Shown one piece after another: positions 19,823 through 28,765 of a stretch of 64,000 nucleotides of DNA (positions are counted from its first letter, which is position 1; every line of letters starts with the position of its first letter). Under the pieces are notes generated by a model, which ran no database searches, was not told the DNA's origin, and worked only from the letters and a program-made list of their open reading frames with translations. The stretch is from the NCBI RefSeq assembly GCF_004209775.1, contig NZ_CP035914.1, forward strand, positions 2,294,001 through 2,358,000. Reading direction: 5' to 3'. The DNA comes from Synechococcus sp. WH 8101. Lineage in GTDB: Bacteria; Cyanobacteriota; Cyanobacteriia; PCC-6307; Cyanobiaceae. Position numbers and translations under genes: made by a program.

Positions 19823-20626
19823 TCAGCGGCCCAAAAGCGCCTCACCCCAAGGCATCAGGCGATCGAGCTGTTGAGAGGACGCGGCCGCCAGAACAGGGAA
19901 ATCCGCTTCCGCCAGGTCCATCCCCGGCCGCAGATCGCCCGGATTCGCCGCCAACCAGCGCAGGGGGCACTCCAACTCCGTCAACACCAACCAAGCCGCC
20001 GCCAAATCCCAGATCTTCGGCGTGGCTTCGAGCGCGGCTACGGTTTGGCCCATCGCCACACTGAGCAAATTGAGGCTGGCAACGCCCAGCAAACGGATCT
20101 TCCCGGGAAAGGGATGGTCGGGGCGGTGCTGCAACACACGGATCGCCCGACTGCAGAGCGACACGCAAGCGCTGTCAGCCGCCAAGCGGGTCTGGGGCGT
20201 GAGGCGTTTGCCATTGCGCCAGGCACCCTTGCCGCGAATCGCCACGATGCGCTGACGAAGGGAGGGCACCTCCAAAAATGCCTCCATCGGCTGCCCGTCC
20301 ACACAACGAGCGACAGAAATGGCCCAATAGGGAATGCCGGCAGCGAAGTTGGTGGTGCCATCCAGCGGATCCACCACCCAATAGGCCGGACTCTCAGGAA
20401 CCGATTTCACCCCCTCCTCACTGAGCACCCCTTCCCCTGGGGCCATAGACGCCAATCCCGCCACGATCGTGGCGTCGCTCCAGCGATCACAGGCCGTGAT
20501 CAGGGTGCCGTCTGGCTTGACATCCGAGACGATGTGGCCGAAATCCTGTCGTTGGCGTTCAGCGACCCGATCCAGGAGCTGATGGACGCCATTCAGCTGC
20601 TGGGCAGTGAGCGGAGAGGCCACCAC
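19823..20626 (-). CDS. Inositol-monophosphatase-family phosphatase
   Basis: 267 residues. The IMPase fold is shown by the metal-binding motifs WVVDPLDGTTNFAAGIP (DPxDGT) and IWDLAAAWLVLTE (WD-x-A). An upstream acidic site lies in GEGVLSEEG (the usual E-E of metal site 1). Substrates in this family include myo-inositol-1-phosphate, histidinol phosphate and PAP, and sequence reading does not separate these. It lies 6 bp downstream of the TolC-like gene on the same strand and is the last gene before the rRNA leader. Confidence 0.9.
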   Translation of the reverse strand: MVASPLTAQQLNGVHQLLDRVAERQRQDFGHIVSDVKPDGTLITACDRWSDATIVAGLASMAPGEGVLSEEGVKSVPESPAYWVVDPLDGTTNFAAGIPYWAISVARCVDGQPMEAFLEVPSLRQRIVAIRGKGAWRNGKRLTPQTRLAADSACVSLCSRAIRVLQHRPDHPFPGKIRLLGVASLNLLSVAMGQTVAALEATPKIWDLAAAWLVLTELECPLRWLAANPGDLRPGMDLAEADFPVLAAASSQQLDRLMPWGEALLGR

Positions 20627-20632
20627 GCCGAT

Positions 20633-22360
20633 TTATCCCTGTGCTGCGACCTGGGAGGCGATGCAGGCGGGGCGATTCGGTGATGGCTCAATCGGCACCA
20701 GATAGGTGTCGTCTTCAGGGGGCCTCTCGGCAGGCAACTTCGCGGCCTGACAGGCCTCGACCTGATCCAGACCAGTGCGCCGACGCAACTGAGCGATGCT
20801 GTTGTTGTAGAGAAGAATGGAATCGGCGTAGCGCACCTGGGCCTGGGTGAGGTCCCGCTGGGTATCCACCACTTCCCTTTGGGTGGTCACACCAGCCTGA
20901 AAACGCAGTCGAGCCAGTCGCAATGACTCTCGTGCTGAAAGCACCTCGCGAGACGTCGTGAAGATGTTTTGGTTGGCTTTGCGCAGGTCGTAATAGCTGT
21001 CTTCGACCTCATTACGGATGCGGTCGCGCTCTGCCGCGAAGTTGAATTCGTTCTCCTGCGCTCTCTGCTTGTTGCGGCGGTACTCAGCCCGGGCACGACC
21101 CCCATCAAAAATATTCCAGGTGGCAGAAAGCCCGACAGCATTATCAAGATTCCAACCATAGTAATCGGTTTCCACCGGTGGGATGGCGTTGGTTTCACCG
21201 GAATAACGGCCGGTCTGGAATGTGTTGTAGATCGACAGAATCGGCTGCACAGCTGCAAGGGCAGCGTTGGCGTTGCTGTTGCTGATCGAGATGTCGAGGA
21301 TGATGCGATCGAGTTCCTCGCGGAAGGCGTAGGCGGCTACCACGCTCTCCTGAAGGGAGGGCTGCCAGATGCCGATCACTTCAGCCGGCATGGCAGCGGT
21401 GGGGCTGACGTCCTGGGGCAGATCGAGCAGGGCAGCGAGGGAGCGACGGGCCTGGCTCTGGCGACTTAAGCCATTGGTGAGCACCTGCTGGTCGCGAGCG
21501 AGCTGGGTCTCGGCCTCGAGCACCTCCAGCTTGGTGGCCACCCCGGCCTGAAAGCGGGCGCGGGCATCTTTGAGGCTCACCAAGGAGGCGCGCACCGACT
21601 GCTGACCAATACGCACCTCCTCATCAGAACGCTGCAGCTCGAAATAGGCCGTCGCAGCCTGAAGTCGCAGTTCCCGCAGCGTGATCAAATAAGTGTCACG
21701 GGCCTTTTCAAAATTGTCGCGAGCGGCAGCGATCTGGGGAACCCGAGCCGGATCGATCAGGTTCCACTGCACCTGAGCAGCAAAATTCGCCGTCCACTGG
21801 CTGCTGTTGGTGAGCTGACCATCTTCTTCCTGAAGGCCTGTGGTGGGGTTGATGAAGCGATTGGATCCGAAATCCTGACGCTCACCAGCGAAATACTGGG
21901 GAAGGCCATTCGCTGAAAGGTTGACCGTGGGGTACCAGGAGGAAATGGCGGCACGCAACTGGGACTTCGCCTGGTCCACCTGGCTCTTGACCGCCTTGAG
22001 GCTGGGGTTGTTGACCTCCATCAGCCGCTCGGCTTGCTGCAAGGTGAGCGGACGGAGCTCACGGATGCGCACCTGGGCGGGCTTGTCGGGCAGGGCGAGA
22101 TTGGGGGGGGCCTGCAGGGGCGCCAGGTCGTCTGGAAGGGTGGTGGCCGCAGGCGCCAGTACGGAAGGATCAGCCTGCGGACGGGTGCCCTTGAGCTCAA
22201 TCGCCGTGGGCAGGGTGGACTGATCGATCAGAGCGCCGGCCTGGGCGGCTTCGGAGCCGACTGGAGCTTCAGCCGATTCAGCCTGAGCGCGCACCTGCAG
22301 GGGAACGCCAGCAGCGAGAACGCCTGAGAGGAGAAGACAGCTGGCAGCAGACCGGCGCAC
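20633..22360 (-). CDS. TolC-family outer membrane channel
   Basis: 575 residues. A signal peptide (SAASCLLLSGVLAAGVPLQVRAQA) leads to a Pro/Ala-rich stretch, then two long helical outer-membrane-efflux repeats. The first is around residues 105-310 (LTLQQAERLMEVNNPSLKAVKSQVDQAKSQLRAAISSWYPTVNLS) and the second around 340-530 (NAVGLSATWNIFDGGRARAEYRRNKQRAQENEF). The pattern 'W.lfDGG' in the second repeat is typical of TolC relatives. It forms the outer membrane exit duct for type I secretion or RND/ABC efflux. No inner-membrane partner is encoded beside it. Confidence 0.92.
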   Translation of the reverse strand: MRRSAASCLLLSGVLAAGVPLQVRAQAESAEAPVGSEAAQAGALIDQSTLPTAIELKGTRPQADPSVLAPAATTLPDDLAPLQAPPNLALPDKPAQVRIRELRPLTLQQAERLMEVNNPSLKAVKSQVDQAKSQLRAAISSWYPTVNLSANGLPQYFAGERQDFGSNRFINPTTGLQEEDGQLTNSSQWTANFAAQVQWNLIDPARVPQIAAARDNFEKARDTYLITLRELRLQAATAYFELQRSDEEVRIGQQSVRASLVSLKDARARFQAGVATKLEVLEAETQLARDQQVLTNGLSRQSQARRSLAALLDLPQDVSPTAAMPAEVIGIWQPSLQESVVAAYAFREELDRIILDISISNSNANAALAAVQPILSIYNTFQTGRYSGETNAIPPVETDYYGWNLDNAVGLSATWNIFDGGRARAEYRRNKQRAQENEFNFAAERDRIRNEVEDSYYDLRKANQNIFTTSREVLSARESLRLARLRFQAGVTTQREVVDTQRDLTQAQVRYADSILLYNNSIAQLRRRTGLDQVEACQAAKLPAERPPEDDTYLVPIEPSPNRPACIASQVAAQG

Positions 22361-22384
22361 GGCAACAAATAATCTCGACGGAGC

Positions 22385-23782
22385 TTAGTGGCTTTTGGCG
22401 GTGTCTCCGAGAGCGGCGGCAACGATGTCAGCTGCTCCATGCACGATTCGAATCGAAACGGGCAAGGCCGCCTCGAGGGCCTCCAGCGTCATGTCATCCA
22501 GAAACACCGGCTCTCCCTGGCGCAACATCACCGACGGCAGCAACAGCTGATCGCCGAGATCGCAGCCAGCCAGACCTCTGATCAGATCCTCCCCTGTGAG
22601 CAGGCCTGTTACCACCTGATCCTGCCCCCAGTAGGGGCTGGGCAAGCCGTAAAGGCGGAGCGACACCCCATCCACCGCATTGAGGCGCGCCGCCACCGGA
22701 GCCAGCGCCTGTTCCACCAGTCGCCCCACCACCCAACTGCTGCGCAGCGGCCGCACAGCGCGCTCCGGCAGTTCGAGGCTGGCCTGATCGAGCGCTTCCA
22801 GGAAGGCGCGAATGCTGCCGACGCCGTTTTCCTGCTGGGGGAGATCTTCATAGGCGTCCCTCGGCGGCAAGGGCAGTCCAGCAATCAGATACCACTCATC
22901 CGACAGCCAGGCGAAACGACTGCCGAGACGCTCCTGGAAACGGTTCTGCCAGCGCTCCACCTGGGCGATCACAACGCGGGCCTGCGCTGGATCCACCGGC
23001 ACCAGGCCATCACCAGCCGGCCGAAACCGGGTGAGCCCCACGGGCACCACGGCCGCCGAAAGCACGGCGGGCCAGTCGCCTGCGGCAAACTGCGCCAGAT
23101 CCTCCAAGGTGCGATCCAGAGCTTCGCCATCGTTCAGCCCCGGACAGACCACCACCTGGGCATGGATCTGCAGATCTCGCTCCGCGAACCAACGCAGTTG
23201 GTCCATGAGCAAGGCTGCGCGGGGGTTCTCGAGCAGTCGGCTGCGCAACTGCGGATCGGTGGCATGCACCGACACAAACAGCGGGGAGAGGCGCTGGCTC
23301 TCAATGCGCTGCCAGTCGGCATCCGTGAGATTGGTGAGGGTGAGGTAAGAGCCGTAGAGAAAGCTGAGGCGATAGTCGTCGTCTTTGAGGTAGAGGCTGC
23401 TGCGATGCCCTGGCGGCTGCTGATCGATGAAGCAGAAGGGGCAGTGGTTGTTGCATTGGCGCAGGCCATCGAACAAGGCTTCGGTGAACTGCAGGCCCAA
23501 GCCGTCATCGGCCTCCTTCTCGAGATCGACGGCGTGGTGCTCCCCCGCCGCATCGCGCACTTCCAGGTGCAGGTCTTCCTCCACGATCAGATACCGGTAA
23601 TCGATCAGATCGCGAGGCCGAATGCCGTTGATGCTGAGGAGCTGATCCCCGGGCTCAAAGCCCAACTGCTCCCCGATCGAGCCGGGCTCCACCGCGGCCA
23701 CGACCGCCGGGGCGGGCTGTCTCGATGCCGAGTCGGGACGCAGAGCCGACGAGGCGACCCCTGCGGTGGGCTCATTCCACAC
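22385..23782 (-). CDS. PDZ / radical-SAM / DUF512 protein (TIGR03279 type)
   Basis: 465 residues. A PDZ-like N-terminus (VAAVEPGSIGEQLGFEPGDQLLSINGIRPRDLIDYRYL) precedes a radical-SAM-like cluster motif C-NNH-C-PF-C in LRQCNNHCPFCFIDQQPPG. A long C-terminal DUF512 domain contains YLIAG, LLTGEDLIRGL and LPSVMLRQGEPVFLDDMT. Cyanobacterial members are annotated as putative Fe-S oxidoreductases of unknown substrate; the wider family occurs in clostridia. It is separated by 24 bp from tolC and 19 bp from uppP, so a shared minus-strand transcript is likely. The start is tentative: the first 25 residues are low in complexity. Confidence 0.9.
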   Translation of the reverse strand: MWNEPTAGVASSALRPDSASRQPAPAVVAAVEPGSIGEQLGFEPGDQLLSINGIRPRDLIDYRYLIVEEDLHLEVRDAAGEHHAVDLEKEADDGLGLQFTEALFDGLRQCNNHCPFCFIDQQPPGHRSSLYLKDDDYRLSFLYGSYLTLTNLTDADWQRIESQRLSPLFVSVHATDPQLRSRLLENPRAALLMDQLRWFAERDLQIHAQVVVCPGLNDGEALDRTLEDLAQFAAGDWPAVLSAAVVPVGLTRFRPAGDGLVPVDPAQARVVIAQVERWQNRFQERLGSRFAWLSDEWYLIAGLPLPPRDAYEDLPQQENGVGSIRAFLEALDQASLELPERAVRPLRSSWVVGRLVEQALAPVAARLNAVDGVSLRLYGLPSPYWGQDQVVTGLLTGEDLIRGLAGCDLGDQLLLPSVMLRQGEPVFLDDMTLEALEAALPVSIRIVHGAADIVAAALGDTAKSH

Positions 23783-23801
23783 GCCGTTGCAGCAGATGGT
23801 C

Positions 23802-24662
23802 TCAGTTTGATGCGGAGCCGGACCACCAGACCAGCAGCAGCACTCCGAAGAGCAACCGGTAGATCACAAAGATCCAGGTGCTGTGCCGCTGGAGGTATTT
23901 GATCAACCAGTCGATCGCCAACCAAGACACAATCGCCGCCGCAACGATGCCGACCAGCAGAGGCAACACCCCGCCGCCGCTGGGCTCAGAGAAGGCGCCC
24001 TTCAGCTCCACCAGACCGGCGATGGTGATGGCAGGAATCCCGAGCAGAAAGGAGAACCGGGCAGCGTCCTGGCGCTGCCAGCCATCGAGGAGAGAAGCCG
24101 TCAGCGTGCTGCCGGAACGGGACACACCAGGAATGAGGGCCAGCACCTGAGCCAGACCCACCACAAGACCATCCCGCCCCTCCACCTGGGTGAGCTGCTT
24201 CAACCGAGGGCCGATCTTCTCGGCCAGAGCGAGCAGCAGCGCCATCACGATCGACACCACAGCAATGGCGGGAACACTGCGCAGCGGCGATGTTTCATAG
24301 CCAGGCCAGAACAACTTGATCGCCAGACCGGCGATCAGGATCGGCACCGTGCCGATGGCCATGGCGAGGCCAAGACGGGCTTCCGGCTCCCGCCACTGCC
24401 CCCGACCGATCGCATGGCTAATGCCCTGCAGCACCTCCTGCAGATCGCGACGGAAATAGGCAATCACCGCGACGATGCTGCCCAACTGGATCACGGCGGT
24501 CACCGACACGCCGGGATCCCCCCAACCGGCGAGTACCGGCACGATCTTGAGATGGGCGGTGCTGCTGATCGGCAAAAATTCCGTCAACCCCTGCACCACA
24601 CCGAGCACAAGGTTGCGCCAACAGGCCTCCAGGAGTCCAGGCGCGGTGGCAACGTCGGTCAT
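23802..24662 (-). CDS. uppP: Undecaprenyl-diphosphatase
   Basis: 286 residues, seven to eight transmembrane helices. It dephosphorylates undecaprenyl diphosphate to recycle the lipid carrier for peptidoglycan and polysaccharides and confers bacitracin tolerance. The two active-site motifs are clear: GLTEFLPISSTAHL (glutamate-rich E-x3-PISS-x-H motif) near residue 25 and PGVSRSGSTLTASL (PGxSRSG) near residue 180. Length matches BacA/UppP. It is divergent from the DUF3120 gene with about 110 bp between starts. Confidence 0.95.
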   Translation of the reverse strand: MTDVATAPGLLEACWRNLVLGVVQGLTEFLPISSTAHLKIVPVLAGWGDPGVSVTAVIQLGSIVAVIAYFRRDLQEVLQGISHAIGRGQWREPEARLGLAMAIGTVPILIAGLAIKLFWPGYETSPLRSVPAIAVVSIVMALLLALAEKIGPRLKQLTQVEGRDGLVVGLAQVLALIPGVSRSGSTLTASLLDGWQRQDAARFSFLLGIPAITIAGLVELKGAFSEPSGGGVLPLLVGIVAAAIVSWLAIDWLIKYLQRHSTWIFVIYRLLFGVLLLVWWSGSASN

Positions 24663-24773
24663 TGGAGGCTGAAAAGCTCTGGAACGCTATGTCCCAATGC
24701 CTCTGGGCACCAGCGTTGGCACGGAGACATCTTCTAAGGTTTCACTTCTTTCTTCACATCTGGAGGCGGTCGG

Positions 24774-25532
24774 TTGTCGAGCGGCCTGATCAGAACGGCT
24801 GCTGTCAGCCCCGATGCGCTCAACGATCAGAACCTGGTTCTGACGCTTCCAAGGCTCAAAGCCCCCAGTCAGGCCGGGCGCTGGGCCGCCGCGCTTGTGG
24901 TGTTACCGGTCTTTCTGCAGGCTCCCTGGGTACGCCTGCACCCCTTCAGCGCCGGTGCCTTCACCGTGGTTCTGCTGGCGGTGGCGATCAGCCTGGGGGT
25001 TCAGCAAGAGCCCTCCCGCTCCCGTGCCGGCGGGCTCCTGCTCGGCTTCAGCGGTAGCTGGCTGGCGGGCACAGTGTTCTGGGGCTGGTTGCGCGTGCAT
25101 CCGGCCTGGCATCTACCGGTGGAAGCGATGGCCCTGCCCCTGGCGCTCGCGGGGCTCAACAGTCGCTGGCGCCTCGGCTGCGCCTTCTATCTCTCCTCCC
25201 TGCTAGGCACGGCACTCACCGACCTGGCGATGGCCCTCACGGGAGTGATGCGGCTTTGGCCCCAGGTGCTGAACGCGCCGCTCGATCAGGCTCAGCCGCT
25301 GTTGCATGAAGCGGCAATCAGCCTGCAGCAGCCAGGCTCCATCGCCATTCTGGCGGCCTTCGCCGCACTGATCCTCGGCCTGGCCCAGGCGTTGCGCCAG
25401 CGCGGTGTCAGCGATAGCAGCGGCGATCCGAGCTGGACCGTGGCCGCCGCCGTGTTGGTCACCACGCTGGTGATCGACGGGTTGTTTCTCCTGTCGGCCA
25501 CCCTTCAACCGAGCCTGAGCGGCCTGATCTGA
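24774..25532 (+). CDS. DUF3120 integral membrane protein
   Basis: 252 residues, probably from the TTG at 24774 since no ATG or GTG precedes the first helix. About six transmembrane segments are predicted. Diagnostic stretches are VLPVFLQAPWVRLHPF, FWGWLRVHPAWHLPVEAMALPLALAGL and SSLLGTALTDLAMALTGVM, which I associate with cyanobacterial DUF3120. No function is known. psbU follows on the same strand after 112 bp that probably holds its own promoter. Confidence 0.8.
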   Translation: MSSGLIRTAAVSPDALNDQNLVLTLPRLKAPSQAGRWAAALVVLPVFLQAPWVRLHPFSAGAFTVVLLAVAISLGVQQEPSRSRAGGLLLGFSGSWLAGTVFWGWLRVHPAWHLPVEAMALPLALAGLNSRWRLGCAFYLSSLLGTALTDLAMALTGVMRLWPQVLNAPLDQAQPLLHEAAISLQQPGSIAILAAFAALILGLAQALRQRGVSDSSGDPSWTVAAAVLVTTLVIDGLFLLSATLQPSLSGLI

Positions 25533-25644
25533 AACGAACTGCAAAAGCTCCTGCCTCGCGGCGGAGATTGGCTGGGACGCACTTGTAAGGTTTCCTCACC
25601 GGCACTGCCGGCAGTCTCGTTCCGATCCCTGACGGAGTATTCCG

Positions 25645-26022
25645 ATGAAGCGGCTGGTCTCCTGGCTGACTGGTGTGATGCTGATGGCCGGCCTGGTGCT
25701 GGGCCTGCTCTCTCCCGCCGCTGTGTATGCGGATGACCTGCGCAACGTTGCCGACGACAAAATCGCCGAACGGGGTGACAAGGTTGATCTGAACAATTCC
25801 TCGGTGCGCCGTTTCCAGCAGTTCCCTGGGATGTACCCAACCCTGGCTGGCAAGATCGTGCTCGGTGGGCCTTACGACAGCGTCGATGACGTGCTCAATC
25901 TCGATCTCACCGAGCGCCAGAAGGAGCTGTTTGAGAAGTACCGCGACAATTTTGTGGTGACCGCACCGTCGATTGCCCTCAATGAAGGTTTTGACCGCAT
26001 CAACGACGGTCAATACCGCTAA
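25645..26022 (+). CDS. psbU: Photosystem II extrinsic protein PsbU
   Basis: 125 residues. A signal peptide (MKRLVSWLTGVMLMAGLVLGLLSPAAVYA) directs it to the thylakoid lumen. The mature protein has the PsbU core KVDLNNSSVRRFQQFPGMYPTLAGKIVLGGPYDSVDDVLNLDLTERQKELFEKYRDNFVV, a helix-hairpin-helix-like fold. PsbU stabilises the oxygen-evolving Mn cluster and its chloride requirement. GACGGAG precedes the ATG by about nine bases. A strong terminator follows, so it is probably transcribed alone. Confidence 0.97.
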   Translation: MKRLVSWLTGVMLMAGLVLGLLSPAAVYADDLRNVADDKIAERGDKVDLNNSSVRRFQQFPGMYPTLAGKIVLGGPYDSVDDVLNLDLTERQKELFEKYRDNFVVTAPSIALNEGFDRINDGQYR

Positions 26023-26067
26023 TTCCCTCTCTGAGCTCGCGGTCCATCAGGATGCGTCTCATTCCGA

Positions 26068-26093
26068 ACCGCCGGAGCACCCGGCGGTTTTTT
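26068..26093 (+). terminator. Intrinsic terminator after psbU
   Basis: Perfect 8-bp stem ACCGCCGG (26068-26075) with CCGGCGGT (26081-26088), loop AGCAC, then a run of T residues to 26093. It lies between psbU and nadB. Confidence 0.9.
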
Positions 26094-26103
26094 GGTTGAT
26101 GTC

Positions 26104-27786
26104 ATGACCCCGCAGCAGCCATGGAATGAGCCGATTCCCCCGGGCCCCTGGGATGTGATTGTCGTCGGTGCCGGCGCCGCCGGGCTGATGACCTGTCTGG
26201 AGCTGCCCGCGGGCCTGCGCATTTTGCTGCTCAACCGCAACACCGGGCGCCGTTCCTCCAGTCGCTGGGCCCAGGGGGGCATCGCCGCCGTGACACGCCC
26301 CAACGACACGGCCGCCAGCCATGCCAGCGACACCGTGCGCGCTGGTGCCGGCCTCTGTGATCAGGACGCGGTCAACCTGCTGGTAGAGACCGCACCCGAT
26401 TGCGTCGCACGCCTGCAACAGCTGGGCATGGCCTTCGATCGCAACAGCAATGGCAGCCTCGCCACCACCCTGGAGGCGGCCCACAGCCACCATCGTGTGC
26501 TGCATGTGCAAGACCGCACCGGCAGGGCCCTGGTGGACGTGCTTCGAGAGCGCGTTGAACAGCGGGACGGGCTGCTGCACCGCCGCGGAGTGAGGGTGAC
26601 ACGCCTCTGGGTGGACCGGGGCCGCTGTTGCGGTGTGCAGGTGCTCGATGGCCCGACCCTGCGCTGGATCGGAGCCCGGGCCGTGGTGCTGGCCACCGGC
26701 GGCGGTGGCCACCTCTATGCCAACACCACCAATCCCACCCAGGCCTGTGGCGAGGGGGTGGCGCTGGCCTGGCGGGCCGGTGCGGCGGTGGAGGATCTGG
26801 AATTCGTGCAATTCCATCCCACGGCCCTGCGGCTGAGCGGCGCCCCCTGCTTTCTGATCTCCGAAGCCGTGCGGGGTGAGGGGGCCGTGCTGGTGGATGC
26901 CAGGGGCGGCAACCCGGTGGCCCAGCTCGCGGGTGGCAACCTTGCGCCACGCGATCAGGTGAGTCGCGCCCTGGTGCGGGCCATGCAGGAGCAGGGCAGC
27001 GACCACATGGGGCTGGATCTGACCCCGATTCCGCAGGAGCGGGCGCGCCAACGCTTCCCCACGATCCTGGAGCGCTGCCAGAGCTTCGGCCTCCACCCCC
27101 TGAAGGAGCCGATCCCGGTGGCGCCTGCCGCCCACTACTGGATGGGGGGCGTGGCCACGGATCTGCAGGCCGCCACCAACCTGCCGGGTCTGTTCGCCGT
27201 GGGAGAAGTGGCCTGCACCGGCCTCCACGGCGCCAATCGCCTGGCCAGCAACTCCCTGATGGAATGCCTCGTGTTCGCCCGGCAGCTGCGGCAGATCGCA
27301 CTGCCGGAAAGGTCGCCGGCCGTGGCCCTCTCCAGCCAAGTCACCCCAAGCTCCGACGCAAGGGCGCTGGAGCACCGCAGCGAACTGAGCGTCGACACCA
27401 TGATCGCCAGCATCGAGATCTGGCGACAACGCTGCTGGCAGGTGGCCGGCGTTGATCGGGATGCCCGCGCCATGGATCAGGCCCTAAGGCTGGCCCGTTC
27501 CGAGCTGACGCGCCTCGAGGCTCAAGCACCGGTGCAGTTGGTGGAGACCCAGGCGGTGGACGCGCAGCATCATCTGGAGGAACGCAGTCGGCGCGAATTG
27601 AATCTGCTGCTCGATCTGCAGCACCGACTCCGGGCCAGCGCCCTGCTGTTGGAAGCCTGCCTGTTCCGCCGGGAGAGTCGCGGCGGGCACTACCGCAACG
27701 ATGCCCCCTGGCCGATGCCCCAATGGCAATGCCACTCCAGGCAGCAATGGGGCCAGGCGATCAGCACCCGCCCCATCAACCGCTGA
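26104..27786 (+). CDS. nadB: L-aspartate oxidase
   Basis: 560 residues from the ATG at 26104; a TTG at 26092 lies inside the psbU terminator and is unlikely. It oxidises L-aspartate to iminoaspartate, the first step of NAD synthesis, with FAD. Motifs: dinucleotide-binding VIVVGAGAAGLMTCLEL near the N-terminus, SSSRWAQGGIAAVTRPNDT, HPTALRL followed by FLISEAVRGEGAVLVD, and GLHGANRLASNSLMECLVFARQL. The C-terminal helical domain (Fum_red_C type) is present. Length is typical. It is convergent with the VKOR gene, 15 bp between stops. Confidence 0.95.
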   Translation: MTPQQPWNEPIPPGPWDVIVVGAGAAGLMTCLELPAGLRILLLNRNTGRRSSSRWAQGGIAAVTRPNDTAASHASDTVRAGAGLCDQDAVNLLVETAPDCVARLQQLGMAFDRNSNGSLATTLEAAHSHHRVLHVQDRTGRALVDVLRERVEQRDGLLHRRGVRVTRLWVDRGRCCGVQVLDGPTLRWIGARAVVLATGGGGHLYANTTNPTQACGEGVALAWRAGAAVEDLEFVQFHPTALRLSGAPCFLISEAVRGEGAVLVDARGGNPVAQLAGGNLAPRDQVSRALVRAMQEQGSDHMGLDLTPIPQERARQRFPTILERCQSFGLHPLKEPIPVAPAAHYWMGGVATDLQAATNLPGLFAVGEVACTGLHGANRLASNSLMECLVFARQLRQIALPERSPAVALSSQVTPSSDARALEHRSELSVDTMIASIEIWRQRCWQVAGVDRDARAMDQALRLARSELTRLEAQAPVQLVETQAVDAQHHLEERSRRELNLLLDLQHRLRASALLLEACLFRRESRGGHYRNDAPWPMPQWQCHSRQQWGQAISTRPINR

Positions 27787-27801
27787 AGCCGCCGCAAGCG
27801 A

Positions 27802-28743
27802 TCAGAAGTCAGAAGGCCCCTTGTAATCGGAGAGCCGGGCCAGGGATTTCAGAGGCTTCACACCCGAATCCAGCTTGCCGTTGATCTCCCAGGTGGGAAA
27901 TCCCTCGATGCCCTTCTGCTGGCAGAGCTTGGTTTGGCTGTTCTGGCCATCCGGCGCACATTCCACAACCTTGAGTTGTTCGGTGGCTTCCTTACCGAAG
28001 AGCTCCTTCTGTTCGTGGCAATGGGGGCACCAATAGGCGGAATACATCACCGCACCGGAGGCGGTGAGGTGCTCGGCAAGAGCGAGGGTGGAGGCATTGC
28101 TAGCGGTGGTGACCGCAGGCGGTGCGCCCGGACCGGTGACCGGGGCACCCGGACGGTCGGGATCCACCACCGAAGCCCAGATCAGACCGCCCAACAGAAC
28201 GGCCAGCGCCAGCAAGACGCCCCGGAACAGCAGCGGCGCCGGATCCTCCCAGCCCCCTCCCGCCACGGCCAGCACGAGCAGGGTCAGCGAGATCAGGGCC
28301 GAGAGCACGCAGAAGAAACAGAAGGCCTGGATCTTGAAGACCATCAGCCCCACGAGCACGAGGCTGAACACGGCCATACCCGTCGCCACCGTGAAAAGGC
28401 CCCACCAGGTGCGGCGAGACAGATCGGTTTTGTTCTCCGCCAGCCCCGGGAGCAGGGGAAGAATCGCCATCACCAGCACGGCCAGATAGGCCAGCAGTCC
28501 CACAAAGGAAAGGGGGATACTGAAGCCATCTCCTCGGGCGATCGTTCCCCAGGCGCTGTTGAGCACCTTGTCGCAGCCCTCGGCGCCGCCAGGGCAGCTA
28601 AGGGACCCGAGCAGCCCCCACCGCTTCAAGGTGATCGAACCCGTATCGATCACCCCCACCGTGGCCAGAACGGCCATGGCGATGCGCACCCATTTCGATC
28701 CGGAGTCCTGCCGGCGGCGACTGGTGAGGCGGGTGGTGGCCAT
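27802..28743 (-). CDS. VKOR-thioredoxin fusion protein
   Basis: 313 residues from the ATG at 28743; the frame extends upstream into the mscS end but without likeness. Residues 1-190 form a VKOR domain of four to five transmembrane helices with conserved cysteine pairs Cys50/Cys57 (SCPGGAEGC) and the active CFFC (Cys142/Cys145). Residues about 215-313 form a periplasm- or lumen-facing thioredoxin-like domain with YWCPHC (Cys239/Cys242) and a cis-proline loop (FPTWEING). Such fusions oxidise protein thiols and pass electrons to quinone; the plant homologue LTO1 affects photosystem II assembly. Confidence 0.95.
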   Translation of the reverse strand: MATTRLTSRRRQDSGSKWVRIAMAVLATVGVIDTGSITLKRWGLLGSLSCPGGAEGCDKVLNSAWGTIARGDGFSIPLSFVGLLAYLAVLVMAILPLLPGLAENKTDLSRRTWWGLFTVATGMAVFSLVLVGLMVFKIQAFCFFCVLSALISLTLLVLAVAGGGWEDPAPLLFRGVLLALAVLLGGLIWASVVDPDRPGAPVTGPGAPPAVTTASNASTLALAEHLTASGAVMYSAYWCPHCHEQKELFGKEATEQLKVVECAPDGQNSQTKLCQQKGIEGFPTWEINGKLDSGVKPLKSLARLSDYKGPSDF

Positions 28744-28765
28744 GAACACAGCGCGAATGCCGTGA

